Shown piece by piece: positions 15,001 to 30,172 of a stretch of DNA of 64,000 bases. A model generated the notes under the pieces. That model had not been told where the DNA came from, made no database searches, and saw nothing but the letters and a program-made list of their open reading frames with translations. The position numbers were made by a program, and so were the translations under genes. The DNA is taken from positions 16,999 through 80,998 of the forward strand of contig LUCM01000220.1 in the NCBI GenBank assembly GCA_008360955.1, written 5' to 3'. Within the stretch, counting starts at the first letter, position 1. Every line of letters starts with the position of its first letter. The stretch is from Fasciolopsis buskii (Eukaryota; Platyhelminthes; Trematoda; Plagiorchiida; Fasciolidae).

Positions 15001-18000
15001 GTTTTTTCACTAGATTGCTGAGTAGTAGTTTCGTTCGGCTTTGAGATGAGTGTAACCTGTTCTTCATCCCATCGATTTCGATTCACGTACTGTCAAACTA
15101 TCTGATAATTCAGTCTAATGTCAATTCTAGAAGTATGAAACTATCAGCTCACTTCAACCGTCCTATCCTGTTAATTTTTAGTTCACACTTTTTCTTTGCC
15201 AAGCCCAAAGGCAAAATTCGGTGAAGTTTAGAGAGCAGATAAACAAACATGTGCTTTCCTGATGGAACTACATGTTCAATTAATGGATGCAGCATTCCAG
15301 CTTGACAGATAACTTGCCAGGCGCTTAGTAAAACAGGCCCGACTAGACTTGGTGGTGGCAAATCAATATTTAGGATGTCTACCATAAATTTTGAATGGCC
15401 TCTCGTACCGTGAGCCCGCGTAACAATCTACGGTATATTTTAGCCGACTTAAACAAACTCGTATGATTTTGGCTTATAGGGCGGCGGATAGCATTACAAA
15501 AAGTGCAATTAGACTTATTTACATTGGAATTCCTCAATTCGACGTTAAAGATCCTCCGGATCGTAAGGTATTTAGGAGGCCTTTTTTGACGGACGGTATA
15601 CGTCTGCACAAATCTCGCGTTACTTCCAACGCGGCAAAATAAAAACTTTTTACAAAAATGTCACATTTTGGGGTTTACTTAAGAAACGGAATTCTATTGA
15701 ACTATATCTCGTGGTAAACACCGTTCATGGGGTGGTGTCGAGGTGGAATTGGACAAAATGTCAACCAAACACTAAAATCAAAAAATAGTTTGTACAGGCT
15801 GCCATGATGTCTTCGAATTTGCCCACAGTTTTGTGTTCACTCGATTTCGCATCTCTGAACGTACAAGTCTTGAATATATTATTCGCTTAGATATTCAAAA
15901 CTACATCTCCTGATAGCCATTTACATTACAGAGTTTTGAAAAAGCTAACCGCGGTAGGCGTTATCGCGCAACAGGATAGAAATCGATCAATGTTTGCATT
16001 AAGCACGAAACGAACAAACAGCTGAAATGGAAACTTTTTAGTGATATTAAAAACATCAGGCAGGCTGAAAACCTGTCTTTTGTTGGGTAAGATGTCTATA
16101 GGATCAATCACTCACTCAGTGTGTGGATACTGATGGGAACATTTTTCGAATCATGCCACATGACCAAACGCAAAACTCGATTCGGTTTGTTTCAACAAAC
16201 CTGGATTCATGAAATAATTCACCATGTGATATCATCGCTCAACTGACCATAAAGAAGCCATGGAAGTACTGTACAGCTTTTTCACCCTTGTTAGGAATCA
16301 TCAGCAGTGCATATCCACCGCGCCCGAACTGGGACGCGAACCCGGGACGAACGATTGTGAGTCGAACGCCTAAGCCAATACGTTACCGGGCAGGCTCTGA
16401 ACGGTTTGTTGAACTTCACCACATGATGTCCCACCTATCCGTCAGTGATAAGCACGGTTACTGTCCGCTAGCTCACAGCGATCGACCCTGGATTCATTAG
16501 GTTATTGTTCACAGTATAGTAGAACACAGCGATTACGACCCATTTCGGTGGAACCCATCTTTTCATCAAACGTCCTTGGTACCACTTTGGAATGTTCATA
16601 TTTTCCAACAACCGGATTATATTTCATGCATTTCTGTGGAAAACAGCCGTATTTTCTCCACAACTATCGGCCATCACTTGCCACCAAAATTAACACTATG
16701 CCATCTTGTTCTACAAGTTATGTTTCCACATTCGTCAATATATCCACATTGGAATCGACATTGTGTTAGACTAAAAAACCGTGTAAGCCCTCTCACTTGT
16801 AAAAATGCACCAATTGACATTTTCCTTTAGAAAGGAAAATGAGGTTTGTTCATTCAAAAATGGCACCCCTCAGATCACTAAATGATTAAGGCATCCCCAA
16901 AAGTCCAATCAAAGGAATTTCACGAGGCGTACACATGCACTTTTGAGCGTACGACTACACCAAGGCAACACACAACAAACGCCTCTTTGTCTTGAGGTCA
17001 AATGACAGCGGGAGGTAATTTTAACCTTATTTTACCATCTTAATATTTCGGTAGTCCGCGACCAAGTGAACCTGTACTATGAAATCCATCGTTGTTTGCG
17101 GCAGTACTAATTAGCGCACCTTAATCTTCCTCTTTGTACACGGAGGCAAGAACGGTAATGCACATGCAAAAGTGAAGAGCCCAAATGCGTTAAACGCAAG
17201 TTTTCCAATAACTACAGGAGTAGATAACTCTCGATAAGCTTTACATCAAAACATGTGTTGGAAGCAACAACTGTGAGCAGATTCAAAGCACAAAGAAAAG
17301 ATATCATACCATCCATGCTCTAATGTGAAAAATGCAGACAGTAATGGAAATGAACACCCTAGTGTTGTCCGCAACAAAACAAATTGCTCTAAGAGAATTT
17401 AAATGAGATCACAGTAATGCACAAGATTATATTCTGTTCAACACCACTGAAATGTTTTTAACACACAGACCTGAAGACCCTAATGGATCCAATCCTAACG
17501 CCTTCAAATGATATGCGGTGTTTTTACCGGAACCACTGACTGGACTATTCAACAGGTATGCTGAGGAAACAATTCATCGCCATTAGATGGAAACCAGCAA
17601 GCATCACTATCGCACAGAGAAAAGAATCTGTTTCACTTCGACCCATTTCGTACAAGATTTAGTTTTTCTTATATGAAAAAATCCACCATTTTTTCTGATA
17701 TTAATCAGTTTGTCTCTCGTTATATGAACGTTCCAATTTAGAAATATTTGTTTACTTATCTGCACGCAATAAAACTGGCTTGACTTTCCGTTGATGATTC
17801 CTAAACCAGAATAAACGGTTTTCATTGTGTTGCCATTTCGAAACAAGTACACGTGGTATCATATGTAAAGAATTACTTCGCCATATAATTCAGTTCACGG
17901 TGAATCATTTGATTCTATTTGAACTGGTTCCGTCGTACTTCATGGAATCCTTCCTTCTCTATTTATTACTTCACTTTACGTTTTTCATTAGCCAATCACC

Positions 18001-21000
18001 ACGAGTATTTAGACGACCGAATATGCACACGATTCTGTCGTTGGTCCATATGAGTCAGTTCAGTTGGAACAACCGTTAACTTTGCATTAATGTGTTCTGG
18101 TCTTGATTCCATCTTTTCAGCAACGAACACCAACAAATGAACAATCCTCAGAACGATAGGGAAGCGAAAATAATTTGAATGGAAGAACCCCCTGACCGTG
18201 ACGTTTGGCCATAACGCTTAAGTTTGTCAAATATCGTACTAAGAAATCGCGTTGGTCCCAAACTTGACAACTTGTAAATTTTGAACCTTCTTGCTTATTG
18301 CATCTATTGTTGTCCAATGGTATCTATGACCGTTCAGTTCATCAACCCATCCGAATCAAATCAGATATTATTTTTTATTCCCAACGCCTATCTTTATTTA
18401 AGGGGATGTATTCAGGTAATTTTTAATAGCAACCAACGGGTTCCCACGGCGAGACCAATCAAATACTTTGCTCATTATTTCCCTAGATCTCACCTGGTTT
18501 CAACAAACTGCTACAATGCTCATGAAAACAAGAAGACAAGGCTTTCACGTCTTATCCCTCAAATAATTGAAATGTGTAAAGAATTAAGAGAACGGCTTGT
18601 TCATTCTTCTGTAATAGCACCCCAGGTGGAATGTGTTGTAAACATTGCAAAACTTAAGTAAGATCATCGAAAGTATACCTTGTTAATGCGATGCTTCACA
18701 TTTTGCTTTGAGTGATTGGATCACCGATAAGCGGTTTACTTCGTCTAATAAACCATATTTGAAAATTTTTATTCGATTATTCCCATCCCTTAAGGTGCAT
18801 CGCATAAAACGTGTAGAGACTTCTTCCACTGGGTTTCTACTTCATCTTCTAATTGCAGTAATAACGATCTTCTAATTAGCTTCAAATCTGCATCTCACTA
18901 GATTTCTAACTGTGACAGTCGCAGAATGAAGAAGTGAGGAACCATTTTAATGGATTCAAAAATTTGTGCTCAGTATTATAGTTGTTCACGGAGTTCTGAC
19001 CGGCGAGTTTGCGGTTGACATCGCAATCGTTTCATCGTTCACACATGAACCAAGGATTTCACCTCGACCGGTGAGGAAACGTTTGCAAACCCAACTCCAA
19101 GTTCACTAATCAGAACCCCAAGAAGAACCAGTTTTTTCATGTAAACTGAAACCAGCGTGCATTTTTCCCCTACCTCTCATAGAAATTCATAGAACAATGC
19201 CACACATAGTTCGTGTAATATGCCAATCAACATCGTGCTGAAAAGCCACACTCATAGATAAGTGAAGTCGCATTTGGAACTTGAATTCAGATGTGACAGA
19301 AAATTGCGCCTGAAGTCTTAATAGTGCAAGAATAGATTAATCCGGTGGAATCCGACTGACATCCATTTATTTCGCAAACAGTCAGATATACCTCTTATCG
19401 GCACCCGAGTGTGAGAATCTTCATAGGTTACCACAAATTATGAAATATCGAAGTGCTTCTCACTTTCCTGGATCTAATTGTAAATGAAAAATCTTTCTTT
19501 CGGGGAATACATGACAAGATGCGTCCAAGCCCCGATTAAAATGGATAGTTAAGGATCAACAACCGACGGCCCATAGGAATCCAGAAAGAATTACGAGATG
19601 ACAAACCAATGCTACACGGATTGACCAAAGCCAAATGGATCGTTTAAAGAATTGGAACTAGGAACTAACTGAACAGATAGCGTTAGTAGTCGGATGTGAC
19701 AGAGAAAAATGTATCGCACGAGGAGTCACACTGAAACAAACATATTCCAGACATCCTAGCAAGACAAAACTACGTAGGCATTGCCTAGAACGCATCAAAT
19801 TTTCCTCCAAAAAGGAAGCACCATTTCGAGCGCTTGGAGTCCTCATGGAAGATTTGTTGTAATGAGTTTCCAAAAAATCCAGTCTGCTTCCTCGAAATGT
19901 CCTCTAGGTGAGTTCTGGGTTGACTAAGATTACAAGATATGTAAAAACCTGATTACATACAAAGCCATATTGTAGTCGCGCTAAACACATGATCTGTACG
20001 CAGATTTATGTAGTGAAGGTACCTGCATTAGCAGACGAAATTTTCTGAAAAGCATACCATTGGTTACGCAGTTGCGGCATTCTGACGTCGTACCCAAAGT
20101 GGACTCAGAACAATTGGAAAAGAATGACCAATCAATCGCAGTTTTGGTTCTTCTATGAACTCTACAACGATGAATCTCCATGCATACACCAAGTGATGCA
20201 AACTAGATTCTGGTGCCATTTGGTGATTGGGTGGTTAAAACTATGAGGATATTTCCAAAGGAGAGTAACGGGCACGCATAATCGACGAGTGCAAAACCGG
20301 TCGCGTATCGCCGGAGCAATGACAGCTTTGTTGACCTCCTCCACAGAAGTAGCCCTAGATCAGAAGATTACTTCTAAATTTTTTTGATAAACCTCTCAAA
20401 TGACATACGAAAATAAAACGCAAGCTAAATTGCAATTATATCTGATTGGGTTTGTTCAGTGATAACTATTATGTTATGTGATAAATTTACTGCAATTAGC
20501 TTTCATTCGTACGTGAAGTGGTGGATGATTACAGGGCGTATATTGGCCGAAAACCTCCGAGTTAAAACCCCATTAGAATTTTCGCCATACCTCTGGTCAT
20601 TTCGGGAACATTCGTTCTCGATGGTAGACACACTGATTTATTCATTTTGGAGTTTTAAATTCCCTCTCGCAAGGACTTGGGACTGATTAGATTGTTCGTC
20701 TGTAGCCGAACAATATCCGTCACGAAAATGCCACGTTGCAAACTGTTACCATCAAATTGAGTTGCTACCTCACTGGAATGGTGGAATAGAGTCAGAATTG
20801 TGAAATCTGTAATTTTATATGGTTAGACAGTTTCATTTCAGCAGAGAAGTAAAATCTATCTAATAGGGTAAACTACAATCCCGTGGTTTGCTGCCCAAAT
20901 TCGCTCACAAGGTTTTCAGCTTAGCTGAACAATTCGATCAAAACGTTCACTTTTTTCCATCTCTCTATGGAGTTTCTGTTTCGACCATTAATACACTTAC

Positions 21001-24000
21001 CGTGAAGTAGTAAAACAATGGTATTTTGCCTCATCAAAGCAATGTTCACCGAACAATAAACGCAATGGTATCAAATAAAACCAAAGTATAATTACGGTAC
21101 CCATCAGTGGGGCGATTCAACTAAAAATGCCTGAGGAATAGTCACTTAGTGAGATTGCTATTCAAAGCACTTTTATTGCCTAACACAGAAATTCCATTTT
21201 CAACCAGGTGTTCTCAGCGGGTGGTAGGTCAGACACTACCTGTAGCTGCCAAACAACTGCACTCGTTGAAGTTAGCCAATTCATGTTACCGACGATTAGT
21301 ACTCTCAGTTAGTTTTATACTTTTGGTGGGTAGATTCATTCGACGATGCTGATAACGCCGAGCAATCAGCTAACAATTCCAAGACTTATGAAAGTGTCAA
21401 GGTAAGGCATATATCATTATTTTGTACTATTTTTCTGCTCTCTTTGTAAACAATGGTTCACTTGGAATAGTCAAGTTTAGATACGCTCCTTTTTGGCTAT
21501 AGCGGAGTTTGAAGTGATTTTAAATTAACTAGTGCAAAAGCGATACAAGAGCCCGAGCATCATCAGCACACGGTCAAATTGCGGTCTAGCAGCGGAATCC
21601 AGGGCATATATATATATATAACATATACTCTAGTATGTTGACTAAAACTCTAAAAGATCCTCTTCCCACGCCATCCTTTATTTTTCATATATTAATAAAT
21701 TATTAAATTAAATGATACTTGGAGATGTTCCACCATGAATGATATCATAGATTAATGAGTCTTTGTTTTCTAAATTATCAGGCTCCCCAAGTGATCGATC
21801 GGCCTTCTTTTGTGTTGCCCGTCCCCGGTAGTGACAGAGTTTCTGGACGCATCACGGTACACTCAAAATGAAGGCCCTATATTCGAAACCTGTCTTGAAA
21901 GTTTTACACATAATGGCTGAAAAATCTGCTGTTACGAAAGTTTCCGACTACATCGCGTTCGCTTATAAAGTATTATCTAACACATTACTACTTCTGTACA
22001 ATCCAAAATACATACTGCTCTAGTAAACTAATGCTGATTAGTAAGTAGCGGTATGCAGCCGACAAGATTTGTAACCAGACCGAAAACTGATGTGACCTGA
22101 CCTAATAAGGATGGGGACTATTTGTTTTGATAACAAATTTAAAAGATCCAGTGAGCAAGCAGTGATAGTAATGAAGCACTATGACCACATTTAAGAACCC
22201 GATTAACAAGAAGAATTGGAAGTCTAATTTCATGCAATATTTTCAATCGACAAAACTGTCTCTCTCGAAGACAATTGGATTCCAGATGCCATTTCGATCG
22301 TCGATCCGTAGGGTACAACAGTAATAATGGACACATTTCCAAAATCAAAGACTGAGTTTATACAACAGCGGTAAGGTCAGGCATGCAATGTGCCCCGGAA
22401 AATTAATCATTGAGTAGATGTGCGAAGTCATTCAATGTTTGAACACCTGTGTTCGTATTATTGGAAGAATGTACTGACAGAATCTGCTCAGTAATTCAGA
22501 GTTTAGGAGTAGATAGTAGACTCCAGGTTGACTCTTTATTAAAGGTACCGAACATGAAGGGATCAATTTGGTTAGGACACGTTTTTGCGCGTGCACACCA
22601 AACGATTGCCTTGTTGTACCGCTTCCCGAGACATATTGATTGAAAGATGGGTGGAAATGGTTACTCGATCACATGACAAAAAGATATGAAAACTTCAGTC
22701 AGCAAAATGACCTGCCTAACTCCAATTGCATTTCTGGAATGGAGTCCACGAGATCCTCCAAACCAGAGCTTGGAGACAACAGGTATTATGGCCAAATGCT
22801 ACACTCAGCGGTGTCCTTGAATTCGAAATCTTTCCTGTTTATATATCTTAAACTTGTTATTTTTGAGCCTATCTCCCCCGGCATCTCATGCTATTTTTCT
22901 TTATTTTGAACAAATGGTGCTGCGCGACAGCAACCAGAACCAAAGTACACTGGTGAAAGTCTAATGCTTGTAAAAATTGGAAAGGAACTGATATATACCA
23001 TCATTTGTAATCATTTAATGACGACCGTCATGATGGTCATTTAAGGCACGTATTTGCCAGACAACCTCAGTAAATAACCCGAATTTTTGCTGTGATCATT
23101 TATAATACGTTGTTCTAAATGCTGACATATTACGACCAGTTTATTTAGGACTATGACAGTCACAATGAATTAAGAAGCACTGCGTACTGCATAATGTTCG
23201 CTCCGGATATTTGGTTTCTTTCGCTAGTTGAAGGAATGAAGTGGCCAAGACCTGCCATGGAACATACCTGCTTTTCTTTTTTCTTTCTGTACTTTCATAT
23301 GGGCTTCTTTAACTTGTTTTTTCATCGTGACGATTTGTTGCACAAGTGCTTTGGACTGACATTCGTCCTGGGCTCGCATTTTGGCTGCTTGTTCACGCAG
23401 TTGGCAAATCTCATTCGTCAATTTCACAGCCGCATCTCTTTTTTTCTGGTACAATACCTGTTGTGCTTCAAAAGCAGCCTCTTGAGTTTGTAGGACATTA
23501 AGCCGTTGCTTTTCAGCTGCCTCCCGATGGACTGCATTTAAAAATTGCTCTTGTTTTTTCCGCCATTCAGTATACTTTGCATCACTAAATGCTCCAGCTT
23601 CCAGCAAGTATAGCCTGTCAGTAGATGGATGAAAACCGGTGAATACAAATTTGTAGAGCTCCCTAAAGACTCCAGCTTGGGATCTAACTCTAAAATCCCT
23701 GTGGATTACATGACACTACGAATACACTTTTCCAAGTGCCACAGTTTTAATCCTTGTGTAGTGTTCTCTGACTTATTAAATACATTATTATTGGCCGTCA
23801 AATAAATCTCAAAATCGAGTCTTTTATTCTTTACCAGACTGATTTATCCGATAGCAAATGGGAACAGAACTTCATCGTGGATCTCATTTAGATCACTCCA
23901 GTGAGACACTACTCAAGTATAATGGCAAACGAATTTCTCGCGGCAAACCAGTCGATGATAAACATCATTTTTATAAGCGCGGGATGTCAATCATTCTCAT

Positions 24001-27000
24001 ACCGTATAAATACCCAAACTTTAGTTCTCGTAATTTATTGATACATATTATGTAAGACAAATCTTGAATTCACGTCACCGTTGCAGTGTTTACTAAACAT
24101 CCAAGTTATTTTAATTTAGCTGAACTAGAATCATGTATGAATCTTCAGAATTCCTATTTTTACCCCAAAAAAGCACTGATAAGTGTGAAAGACGTAACCC
24201 TTTATTAGTAGAATACTGCCGGTTCATTAACTTAGTGAACGAAAGTTAATAAACTAGTGTAGAAGTAACCTTCCCGTAGCTGATAAACGCGTATGCAAGT
24301 GTGACTGATTTCAAAAGTCTAACGAACGAGGAATGAGGTTACGTGTTGGCTGTTTGTGTGCGACTCAGTTAAGAAGGGGACAAAATTCACACGATATACC
24401 AGCAAATTAAGTGTGTGTATATCTACACAGTTGGAGATGGGTTGTCTGCACGCTGCAAGAGAGACGACCTGCCAGCAGCTCGTACTTTGCTTTGTCTAAT
24501 TGTGCATGACTATTTAACTCACACATGGTACACTGAATCAAATGAGGCCGTGTTACCCATTTCTAACGCGAATCACAAAAATTTTGGCGTGTCAATCTCC
24601 CCCGATATTTCAATCAGAATAAACATGGGGTATATGCCAGTCACATGTCGCTGCGTTCTCAGTGCCAAGATCGGTTTAACATCTGTAGAACAGTCGCAGT
24701 TTTAGCGCGCAAACAAATCTCAGTTGAAGATGGATATCTACTGGAAAGCACCACCTATTGAGCAAAAATTGAAGAAGTTCATCGCAAACCAAAAGCGTGA
24801 TAATGGCGATTTCTAGAAAGAACCAAACAGGTACGTCGCGGTTTCGAGTTTCAGTAAAAATTAGGGGATCGGTATCTTAGGATGTGTCACTTCGTAGGAA
24901 AGTCAAGTCGCCAACCTCTTTCAACGATGAGACGGAATACAACGAATTGTTGCAAACGTGATACCAGGCTCTCACTCGAGTACTGATCGTCACCATCTTC
25001 CATTTCTTACCCAACAATACGTCAGGAATGCGGTTTTGGTTTGGGGCTATGTGCCACATTTCTCCGGCCGCAAACTTGTAATAAAACAACAGTGTCCAGG
25101 TTTACTCATGAGTACTTAAAACGATCGAGGGAAATTATTTGTGAAGAACACGAAAATATAGTAGCGGAAATGGATTGCTTGAGGAGAATCTAGACGTTTT
25201 TTGTCACTAATAGAGACGTTGGCAAGTATTTGTGAAACTAGACAAAGACAAAAGGTTAGTACATGAAGAATGTTTTGGTTACTAGGAAAACGAACATAAG
25301 GACAGTCTAATCTGACACCAAAATCAACGAAAACACATTTGCCACTACGTTTGAAACGGCTTTTAACAATCGGAGTTTGATCGGCGTTTTTCATGCTCTC
25401 GCGGACAAGAATTCCAATGGCAGGGCACGTAATGCATTGTGCTCTCATCCAAATCTCGATAGAAACTCGTTGTTAACAATATATGGCAAGGATAAACAGC
25501 TTAACTCAAAGAAAAAAATCGGTTCAAGAAAGTACAGTTAAAATTGCAAAAGGTTTTCTTCAGCTCCCCGATAGAAGTCGGAAAAGGAATATCATGCTGC
25601 AGCTATCCCTGATTAGTACGTCGAAATTTCGGATTCTTGAAAGCTGATCTTTTTATTATGCTCAACAGTGTGATCAACCAAAGCAACTTTTGTGGCAGGA
25701 ATTCATGAACTTCACTAATTGCACATTTCTATGGTCCGCATGGCCAATCGTACAAAGCGAGCGAGGATTCCACAGACCACAACGATGTGCTCATTGAACG
25801 ACAGTTCGTTTCGCAGTTTTCATTGAGCTCCGATTCCATGGTTACAAGTTTGTTTCTACAAGTTTTTCTGCTACATTCGGACAAGATTTCCCTGAAGCTA
25901 CCAGCTACGAAGTTCAAGGTAAGCAGAGTTTAAAAATCTACCGCGTTACAGTACTAAAACTCTGAATTGTTACATCATTGGACTTTGGTTTGGAATCCCA
26001 CGGGCTTTCCGGGTGAAATTTTACGAAAATGCAGGTACTCAATAATCCATTTACTTCTGCCGACTGTAAATTTTTGTTCTCCATCGTTTTATTCTTTTAT
26101 TTTTGCTGATATTCTTGAAACTCACCCATTTATGGTCCTCTTTGGTGCTACGAGATGAGTCTGGAGACGACTCAAGTCAAGCATGCAGTTTGTAGTTGGT
26201 TGATTGTTATTTATTATTCACATACCTAGGGCAGAGCCGCCTTCTTCTGGACGCGTCCCTGGGTTGTGGATAATGGAGCGATCATCATCCAGGTGGTTAA
26301 ACATGAATAAGGTATACTCAAGCCTACCGAATATGCGGCCGCGGACAAGCATCAGCAGTGTCGAGGGCTTGGTGGGCTTTCTTTTGGAAAGCGATCTCCC
26401 TAAAAAATAGCACAAAAGGCCGCTGGAGGCATGCGACCTGGCCAACCAGATAAGGCCATTGCCCCATGTCATGCTGTAATGACCCGGCGAAGTTTCACAG
26501 AAGAGGCGTATGAACCGGTCAACCGGCCGCCACCTCGCCTAGAATGATTCTGTTGACTTGCACAACGAGCTTAGCTAAGCAAAGGCTAGAGGTGTATCCT
26601 CGAAGAACAAGGCCAACCATGAACTGGGAAATCGAGTAGTACAACGACCCACAACGCACAGAACCATGTTACTGATCTTTGCATGAAGCTTTCTGGTTCT
26701 TCTTTCTTTTGCAAAAGCGACCTTCCACCGGACACAACTGATTTGAGTTATTCCATTTCCCACCATACTTCCTAACATTCCGCGGGAACTGCAGTCGGCC
26801 ATGCTGGAGATAGCGCCACTGGAATAAGTCCTGTTGCTGTTCTCTAGCGTTCTCTCTCAGGTATCACCAAACCGGCTTCTAGAGTCTGCTGCAGTCATTC
26901 GTTCTCGATGTCCCTCCAAACTAGCCACATTCAATTTGTAAACACCGATGCGTGTAGGTCAACAGGGCTGTTTATCCCGGAAAGTGGAGACCCTAGCCAT

Positions 27001-30000
27001 CGACTGGTATCGTACCAAAGGGACTTGCATTCGAGAGTCCAGCTCTGTTACCAACTGATATCTACGTCCAGTTCTTCCGTGAAGTTTCGCATGCGCTTTT
27101 CTGGAGACTCCGAGGCTGCGGCTTCTGGTGTTGTTGACGTCTGTCTGACAATCAATGACAGGGTAAAGTCTGCACTACCTGACTGGATCCCTCTCGACAG
27201 CCGCTTATGCGCAGTGAAACTTAGAGGTTTATTCAGAGTAAATGGCCGTTTCTCTGACACGCAACTTGTTTGTCCTCTCAGCACATGCACCAACAGATTT
27301 CAACCTAGATTCGGTCAATGGCAGCTTCTAGCAAACGCTGTACGACTTCTTATGCCTAGCAAGGAGGGGTGACATCGTGGTTTCAGCAGGGGACATGAAT
27401 GCTATCGTAGGTCAGATGTCCCCCAATGAGGTTCATCTGGGAGGCCCCTTTGGTCTCGAGTTCTGCCATTCCGAAAACGGGAATCGGCTGTTGACTCTGT
27501 GCCCAGATCATCAACTGTTTCACGCAAGTACGAACTTCAAACATACCAGTTGTTTGTACGCCACCTGGCGTTTGACCTCACCCAGCAAATTCTGGATACA
27601 AATCAACTATATTGGTGTTTGCTACAAACGGCGCAGATGTCTACAAAACTGCCGGTGGTGCTGCAGCAATTCCTTCGACTAATGCCACGCGCCAGGAAGC
27701 ACTAGGCTGTCCACGTGCTTTGGCGGGCGCTCAAAATGCGTGATCGATCATCGATTAGAATGCGACCAGTTGTCTGATCTGACTCACCTGTCAATTTTTC
27801 GAAGCAAGCTACCTCAAAATCTAGGATTGCCCCAGCCTCAAAACATCAACTAACACTGGTGGTTTATCAAGAACGCCCTGCGTTCTGCTGACCTGGTGAC
27901 TTGCAGCCTGACCCGTCGCGTTGTGACACCCTGCAGTTCTCCTGAGTCTCTTCATCTTTTTGACGCACAACAATTCATCTCGGCTGGTGGCGAGTATAGC
28001 GATGTACGGATCGTAACGAGAGGTGAAATCCATGCAAGCTTACGTAAGGATACCTAGATATGGTGTTTCCAACGAGTTCCAGAGATAGAGTATGCTGCCG
28101 CTGTGGGAAATTCCTAAAAGCTGTTTCACCTCATCCCAGCTACCGCTAAAAGCATTAGGTGTGAACGAAAAGATCTGTGAAGCTGACGGCTCACCGGACC
28201 ACATTCAACAAAGACACCTTGTACGCTGGACCGACCACTTTCAGACACAAATTATCTGCCTCTCACTGTCCGCGCCTCCTGCAACTATTCCGGCAAACGT
28301 GCAGTGGCCAGTTATAACAGGTCCACCAACTGAGGCGGAGATGCGCGGGGAAATCTGAGCCTTGGGATGTCATAGAGTGCAGAGGTACGGTGGTTTTCCT
28401 CAGCTTCATTTACACATGGATGAATAGAATTGATCAGATAACTTCAAGTTTCGTTGTCCAAGATCTGTTACGCGGAGAAGGTTATCTCCTCAGGAGGAGG
28501 AGTCGATGACTGAAGCAATCTTTAAAAAGCATCTGCGCAGTGACTGCGATAACCATGGAGTATTAACCTAATACCTGTGGCGTCAAAACTGCTTGCGTCC
28601 ATCATTCTCCGCAGGTTTTACAACACGCGTGAAGGGCAAACTCATAAGTAACAGGCTGGGTTTTGCGGTGGTCGTGGATGAGATGATGAAACATCTACCC
28701 TCCGATAGATGTTAGAACACTGTTTTGCCTTCCAAATGCCAACAGTTGCAGTGTTTTTAGAATTTCGAGCAGCATTTGACTTTGTAGATAAGTGTGAATT
28801 ATGGTACTTGAGCTGTGTGTCGGTCATCCACGAGCGTCGCCGTCCCACCTCGGATCGCATTAGAGCTTACGGGCAGTTGAGCAAGGCGGAGACGCCCTAT
28901 CTGTTCATTTTATTCAACTTTGCCATCAACGATGTTCTGCAGACCACTTAATATGATCCTTTGGACAGTGGAGTTGAGCACATCCCAGAGAGCTGTTTTC
29001 GATTTAGACAATGTGGATGATATCGACTTGCTGAGTGATGATGCACAGGTAACTCAATGCGCCGTAGACCTTTTAAAGATCAAGATCTCTGGGTACGGCA
29101 TGTGCTTCGCAAAGTCAACACCGAATACACATATCCGAATCTGGCACGAGCGCATGCTCGCACTCATCTTTTGTGGTGATCATTTAGAAGTAGTCAACAG
29201 CTTCGAGTACCTCGGAAGCGTGATCACACTTAGATGGGGTGTTGAGAAGACACATCACGGATTGCGAATGCCAGGGTAGCTTTCGCGAACCTGCGACATT
29301 TGTGGCCTCTCCATGACACCCGGCTATCCTTTAAGGGTAGGGTGAACAATGCCACAGTTTGAGTGTTATTTATGGTTGCAAGACTTGACCCATCCGCGTT
29401 GAGGATGCCCGGTGACTTTCTGTTTTGGTGACCGATATCTCCGAAGCATTGCTCTTGTCTGGTGGGATCATAGAGAAGTGGCGATGAAGTGCCTCGTCGT
29501 GTGTTGGGTGCAGACAGTCCTCTTCTGACTGGTATAACTGCTCTACGCCACCTCCCGTGGCTTGGACACGTATTGTGTATGCCTGCACATTGTCAACCTT
29601 GTCGTGGTCTTTTTGAACTTGCTGGACAAAGCTGGAAGAAGAGACGTGGCGGTCAGACTATGACTTAACGTAGAGTTGTGCTGAAGTTGGCTTCGGCTTT
29701 GGCCTCGGTTATTGCTTCCTGCTTTCCTGGTTGAGGCCCAACAGATGAAGACTGCTGTTTATACTGTGACTGATATAATATTATTGACGGAGCGTTGTTG
29801 GTGACGTAGTGCGCCAACGTTTCGACTATCGTAGGTAGACTTTCTCAAGGCAAGGTTTACGATCAAAAGATTTTTGTTGTTTGGAAACGCTGAGATATAA
29901 GACTCAGAACCAAATTCAGTGGCTCGAATGTTGAATGGCCTGTTTGTAGAACTCATCCTTCCTTAAAATATTTCGAAAATGACCAAAAGATCACAGAAAT

Positions 30001-30133
30001 GTGTAGTGTTAAATCACACACAAAGGAACGGTTGTCATGTTACGGTTTGTTATTTTTCCCTTGTTTTTCTACCTTCATTGCAGTTCTACTTACATGTTGT
30101 TGTGTTGGTATCGCGCTTATTTTCAGTCCGATG

Positions 30134-30172
<39 letters not shown>

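Larger units (their letters stand above)
8253..23267 (-). other. Intron 7 of the CFAP99-like gene (15 kb)
   Basis: This intron contains two decayed LINE 3' ends (9110-9720 on minus, 22440-22900 on plus), a tRNA-Val-like sequence at 16322-16391 and a short AT microsatellite at 21607-21620. Several open stretches of 60-126 codons (for example at 15149-15609 and 18281-18661) have no recognisable domain and no matching splice sites. I see no supportable gene in the remainder. Confidence 0.5.

Noticed and set aside
15149..15609. Two adjacent minus-strand frames (starting MVDILNIDLPPPSLVGPVLL and MQTYTVRQKRPPKYLTIRRI)
   Set aside because: They looked coding-like and adjacent, but are in different frames with no matching splice sites, and no family was recognised. 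They may be a decayed repeat.
18281..18661. The 126-codon plus-strand frame in intron 7
   Set aside because: No domain was recognised, composition changes along the frame, and no splice or transcript context supports it.
27048..27293. Minus-strand frame over the LINE endonuclease
   Set aside because: It is the antisense shadow of the endonuclease reading on the plus strand.
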